A DNA stretch of 64,000 bases. Source: Atopsyche davidsoni (lineage: Eukaryota; Arthropoda; Insecta; Trichoptera; Hydrobiosidae). Below the pieces are notes generated by a model. That model did not search any database and was not told where the DNA came from. It worked only from the letters and a program-made list of their open reading frames with translations. Each line of letters starts with the position of its first letter. Within the stretch, counting starts at the first letter, position 1. Location of the stretch: positions 2,294,001 to 2,358,000 of the forward strand of contig JAILWY010000023.1 of the NCBI GenBank assembly GCA_022113835.1, written 5' to 3'. Shown piece by piece: positions 61,671-64,000 of this stretch. The translations under genes and the position numbers were made by a program.

Positions 61671-61944
61671 AATAGTAATTAAAAAAAAGTATATTTAATA
61701 ATTAAACAGTAAGCGAAAATAATTACATAGTTATAGTTTTCCAAAAAATAATTCTTTCCAGAAAATCATATAAAAGCTAGTTGAAATAGCATCTTATGGT
61801 GGTCTTTGATGGGTCAATTTTCATGTTTTTTGATAATTTTTTGCGAAAAATCTACTGTATCAATAGAAAATTTTTTAATGCTTAAAGTTAAATACGTTCT
61901 TTTTTCTAAAGACAAGACTGTTTATCTCTTGTAAATTGACACTT

Positions 61945-62181
61945 AATATGATAAATATGTGTTTTCCCGATTAAAGTTTAGGAATTTGGAGATTATTAAA
62001 AAGTTTGTTAAAAAAATTAATTGTTTTAATTTTTAAACTAATCTCTTTACCATAGGTTTATTTGTAATCTTTTATTTCCAATTTAATAAAGGACACCTAA
62101 ATGCTTAGTGTTCTAAATCCATCGGTCATAATAATCTCCAAATTGCTAAACATCAATTGGGAAAACACATATTTATCATAT
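61945..62181. repeat. Inverted repeat with 52-bp arms
   Basis: 61945-61997 (ATAAATATGTGTTTTCCC to TTTGGAGATTATT) is complementary to 62130-62181, about 90 per cent by eye, enclosing 130 bases. Confidence 0.75.
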
Positions 62182-62190
62182 AAAAAAATA

Positions 62191-62300
62191 ACAATTAATT
62201 TAATTAAATGACACGATTTCGCCAGGTAATGGACTGCCCTCTGGTTTGCCAACCAGACACCAGAGACAGTCCAAACGTGTCATTTAAATAATTTAATTGT
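62191..62300. mobile_element. 110-bp terminal-inverted-repeat element
   Basis: Ends ACAATTAATTTAATTAAATG and (complement) ACAATTAAATTATTTAAATG continue into ACACG, and inner arms GGACTGCCCTCTGGT / ACCAGAGACAGTCC also pair. A small non-coding foldback MITE. Confidence 0.65.
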
Positions 62301-62786
62301 CATTTTATTTTGCTATATCGAAAGTGGATTTTTTAACAGAGTATTAAAAAAATATAAATTATATTTATCTATTTTTTATTATTTAATTAACGTCCATGTT
62401 AAGGGTAAAATAAAATCTTGAAGATGTTGAAAAATTGGATAAAATGACGACTTTTCAAAACCAAAGTTTGTTAAAGATTTTTTTTTTTTTTAAATAATAT
62501 GGCGCACGTGGTTTATATTTGATCTTTTAATTTCAATTAAAAAAAAAAACTTTTAAATGTTTAGGACTCTTGTAAAATGGGCCAGATGAATCTCCAAATT
62601 CCTACACTTCAATCGGAATTTTTTTTTTTGTATCACATTAATAGTAAATTTATAAGAAATAAAAATATTTTTTATTAGGAAGAAGGAATGTATCAAACTT
62701 TTGCATTTAAATTTTTTCGATTAGTGCTTTGGATTTTTCGCAAAACGGACTAGAAAATGATCAAAAAAACTCGATTATGTGGACTA
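62290..62786 (+). repeat. 500-bp direct repeat H, copy 1
   Basis: Nearly the same as 63443-63944: shared blocks include TATTTTGCTATATCGAAAGT, TTGAAGATGTTGAAAAATTG, TGTTTAGGACTCTTGTAAAA and CTCGATTATGTGGACTA. Differences are mostly A/T-run lengths. No coding potential. Confidence 0.9.
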
Positions 62787-63240
62787 GGCCCTTCCGCAAA
62801 TTGATGTTGTGTTTGCGTATCATCTTCATCCAACAACGCTTACGGATTGGCGTCCTCAGAAATAGATATAATTTAACAAATTGTATGCAGGCGTGGAATT
62901 ATGCGTGGGGCGAGCGTTTTTCGTGACATTTCGCGCGAACATATTTATATGCGACCCGCGCTCTAGTACTAGTCGACCAAAGACGACTTAACATGCGACC
63001 CGCAAACAATGTGTTCATAAATAATATACAGAAATAAAATTGGTATAATTATAACTATTATGTCAAAGGGGGCGTTTTGAACTTTTTTTCTTGTCAAGTG
63101 GTCAATAAAAGGTTGAGAACCTCTGATATAGACCGTTTTTCCTGGTGGTTGGTGATTTGTACGGCCTTTTGAAAGGACTTTTAAACCTACGGAGACCTTA
63201 TTTGAGATATCTGGTATTTGATAGACATCAATCAACAGTC

Positions 63241-63245
<5 letters not shown>

Positions 63246-63307
<62 letters not shown>

Positions 63308-63330
63308 TATATATATATATATATATATAG
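63246..63330. repeat. (TA)n microsatellite
   Basis: About 85 bases of nearly pure TA, interrupted once by TCT. Open frames reading Ile-Tyr repeats over it are artefacts. Confidence 0.95.
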
Positions 63331-63442
63331 TCATTACTTCGTAGTAATATATTCAGATTTATCTTAGAACTTTATTTGATAGGAGGAGAAATATACTTCT
63401 AACTTTTTTTATCTAATTTTTTATCTAACTTTTAATTTAATT

Positions 63443-63944
63443 AATTTAATTGTCACTTTATTTTGCTATATCGAAAGTTGATTTTTTTTACAGAGTATTA
63501 AAAAAACTATAAATTATATTTATCTATTTTTTATTATTTAATTAACGTCCATTTTAGGGTAAAATAAAATCTTGAAGATGTTGAAAAATTGGATAAAATG
63601 ACGACTTTTCAAAACCAAAGTTTGCTTAAGTTTTTTTTTTTCAATTTTTTAAATAATAAGGCGCACATGGTTTATATTTAATCTTGTAATTTCAATTGAA
63701 AAAAAAACTTTTAAATGTTTAGGACTCTTGTAAAATGGACCAGATGAATCTTCAAATTCCTACACTTCAATCGGAAAAACACATATTTATCATATTAATA
63801 GTAAATTTATAAGAAATAAAAATATATTTTATTCGGAAGAAGGAATGTATCAAACTTTTTGCGTTTAAATTTTTTCGATTGGTGCAGTGGATTTTTCGCA
63901 ACACGGACTAGAAAATGATCAAAAAAACTCGATTATGTGGACTA
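63443..63944 (+). repeat. 500-bp direct repeat H, copy 2
   Basis: Second copy of 62290-62786, same orientation, 1.15 kb apart, outside the proposed hAT right end. Contains ACACATATTTATCATATTAA where copy 1 has a T run, a segment also found in the inverted repeat at 61945. Confidence 0.9.
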
Positions 63945-64000
63945 AAAGAAACTGATGCACAGCGAACGCTGCGTTTGTCTTCGATGAGAGTGCGTGCATC

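Larger units (their letters stand above)
60568..63125. mobile_element. hAT-type element with nested insertions
   Basis: Left end CATAGGTTCTCAACGGGGGC and right end (complement) CAGAGGTTCTCAACCTTTT resemble each other over the first 14 bases. The flanking 8-mers agree only 4 of 8, so boundaries are old or mispaired. It encloses two mariner fragments, a 110-bp terminal-inverted-repeat element and one copy of repeat H. Confidence 0.5.

Noticed and set aside
62969..63334. 121-codon frame with Ile-Tyr repeats
   Set aside because: Translation of the (TA)n microsatellite.

Overview
This is nuclear DNA of an insect. It is AT-rich, its genes are split by GT-AG introns, and it is full of decayed transposons. 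It carries four protein-coding genes that I could assemble exon by exon with reading phase kept throughout. The SIFamide peptide and the arthropod-type TCAGT initiators point to an insect. The many hAT-type transposons resemble hemipteroid genomes, but the order cannot be fixed from this window. There are no bacterial features, true tRNA or rRNA genes, or CRISPR arrays. Layout: (1) 1-5.4 kb is AT-rich spacer with a tRNA-derived SINE and one copy of a dispersed LINE/SINE tail. (2) 5434-9537, plus strand, is an AHCYL1/IRBIT-type S-adenosylhomocysteine-hydrolase-like gene of ten exons; its first exon is uncertain. (3) 9.7-17.2 kb is a long stretch almost free of transposons and may be an extended 3' UTR; it holds a perfect 17-bp hairpin. 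17.2-22.4 kb is spacer with repeats. (4) 22557-31195, plus strand, is a nine-exon GH18 chitinase (group VII / Cht2-like) with intact catalytic residues, a signal peptide and a hydrophobic C-terminal tail. (5) 31977-34028, minus strand and convergent with the chitinase, is the complete SIFamide neuropeptide precursor gene with TATA box, initiator, a non-coding first exon and two coding exons. (6) 34.2-42 kb is transposon debris: a piggyBac fossil, a hAT element with a minisatellite, LINE tails, a poly-A-ended retroposed sequence and a foldback element. (7) 42161-59582, minus strand, is a 14-exon angiotensin-converting-enzyme (M2) homologue of 720 residues. It has a 9.6-kb first intron, at least four hAT elements in its 3' introns, altered active-site and chloride-site residues, and a Tyr/Gln/Gly-rich insertion of about 63 residues in a conserved disulphide loop. 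(8) 59.6-64 kb is its upstream region followed by nested hAT, mariner, foldback and direct-repeat elements. The genes do not form one pathway. Chitinase, SIFamide precursor and ACE are all secretory-pathway products, and both enzymes end in a GPI-signal-like tail, so both may be held on the cell surface. The AHCYL protein is cytosolic. The most novel items are the loop-expanded, probably membrane-anchored ACE-like peptidase, the fully resolved SIFamide gene, and the TE-free tract behind AHCYL.
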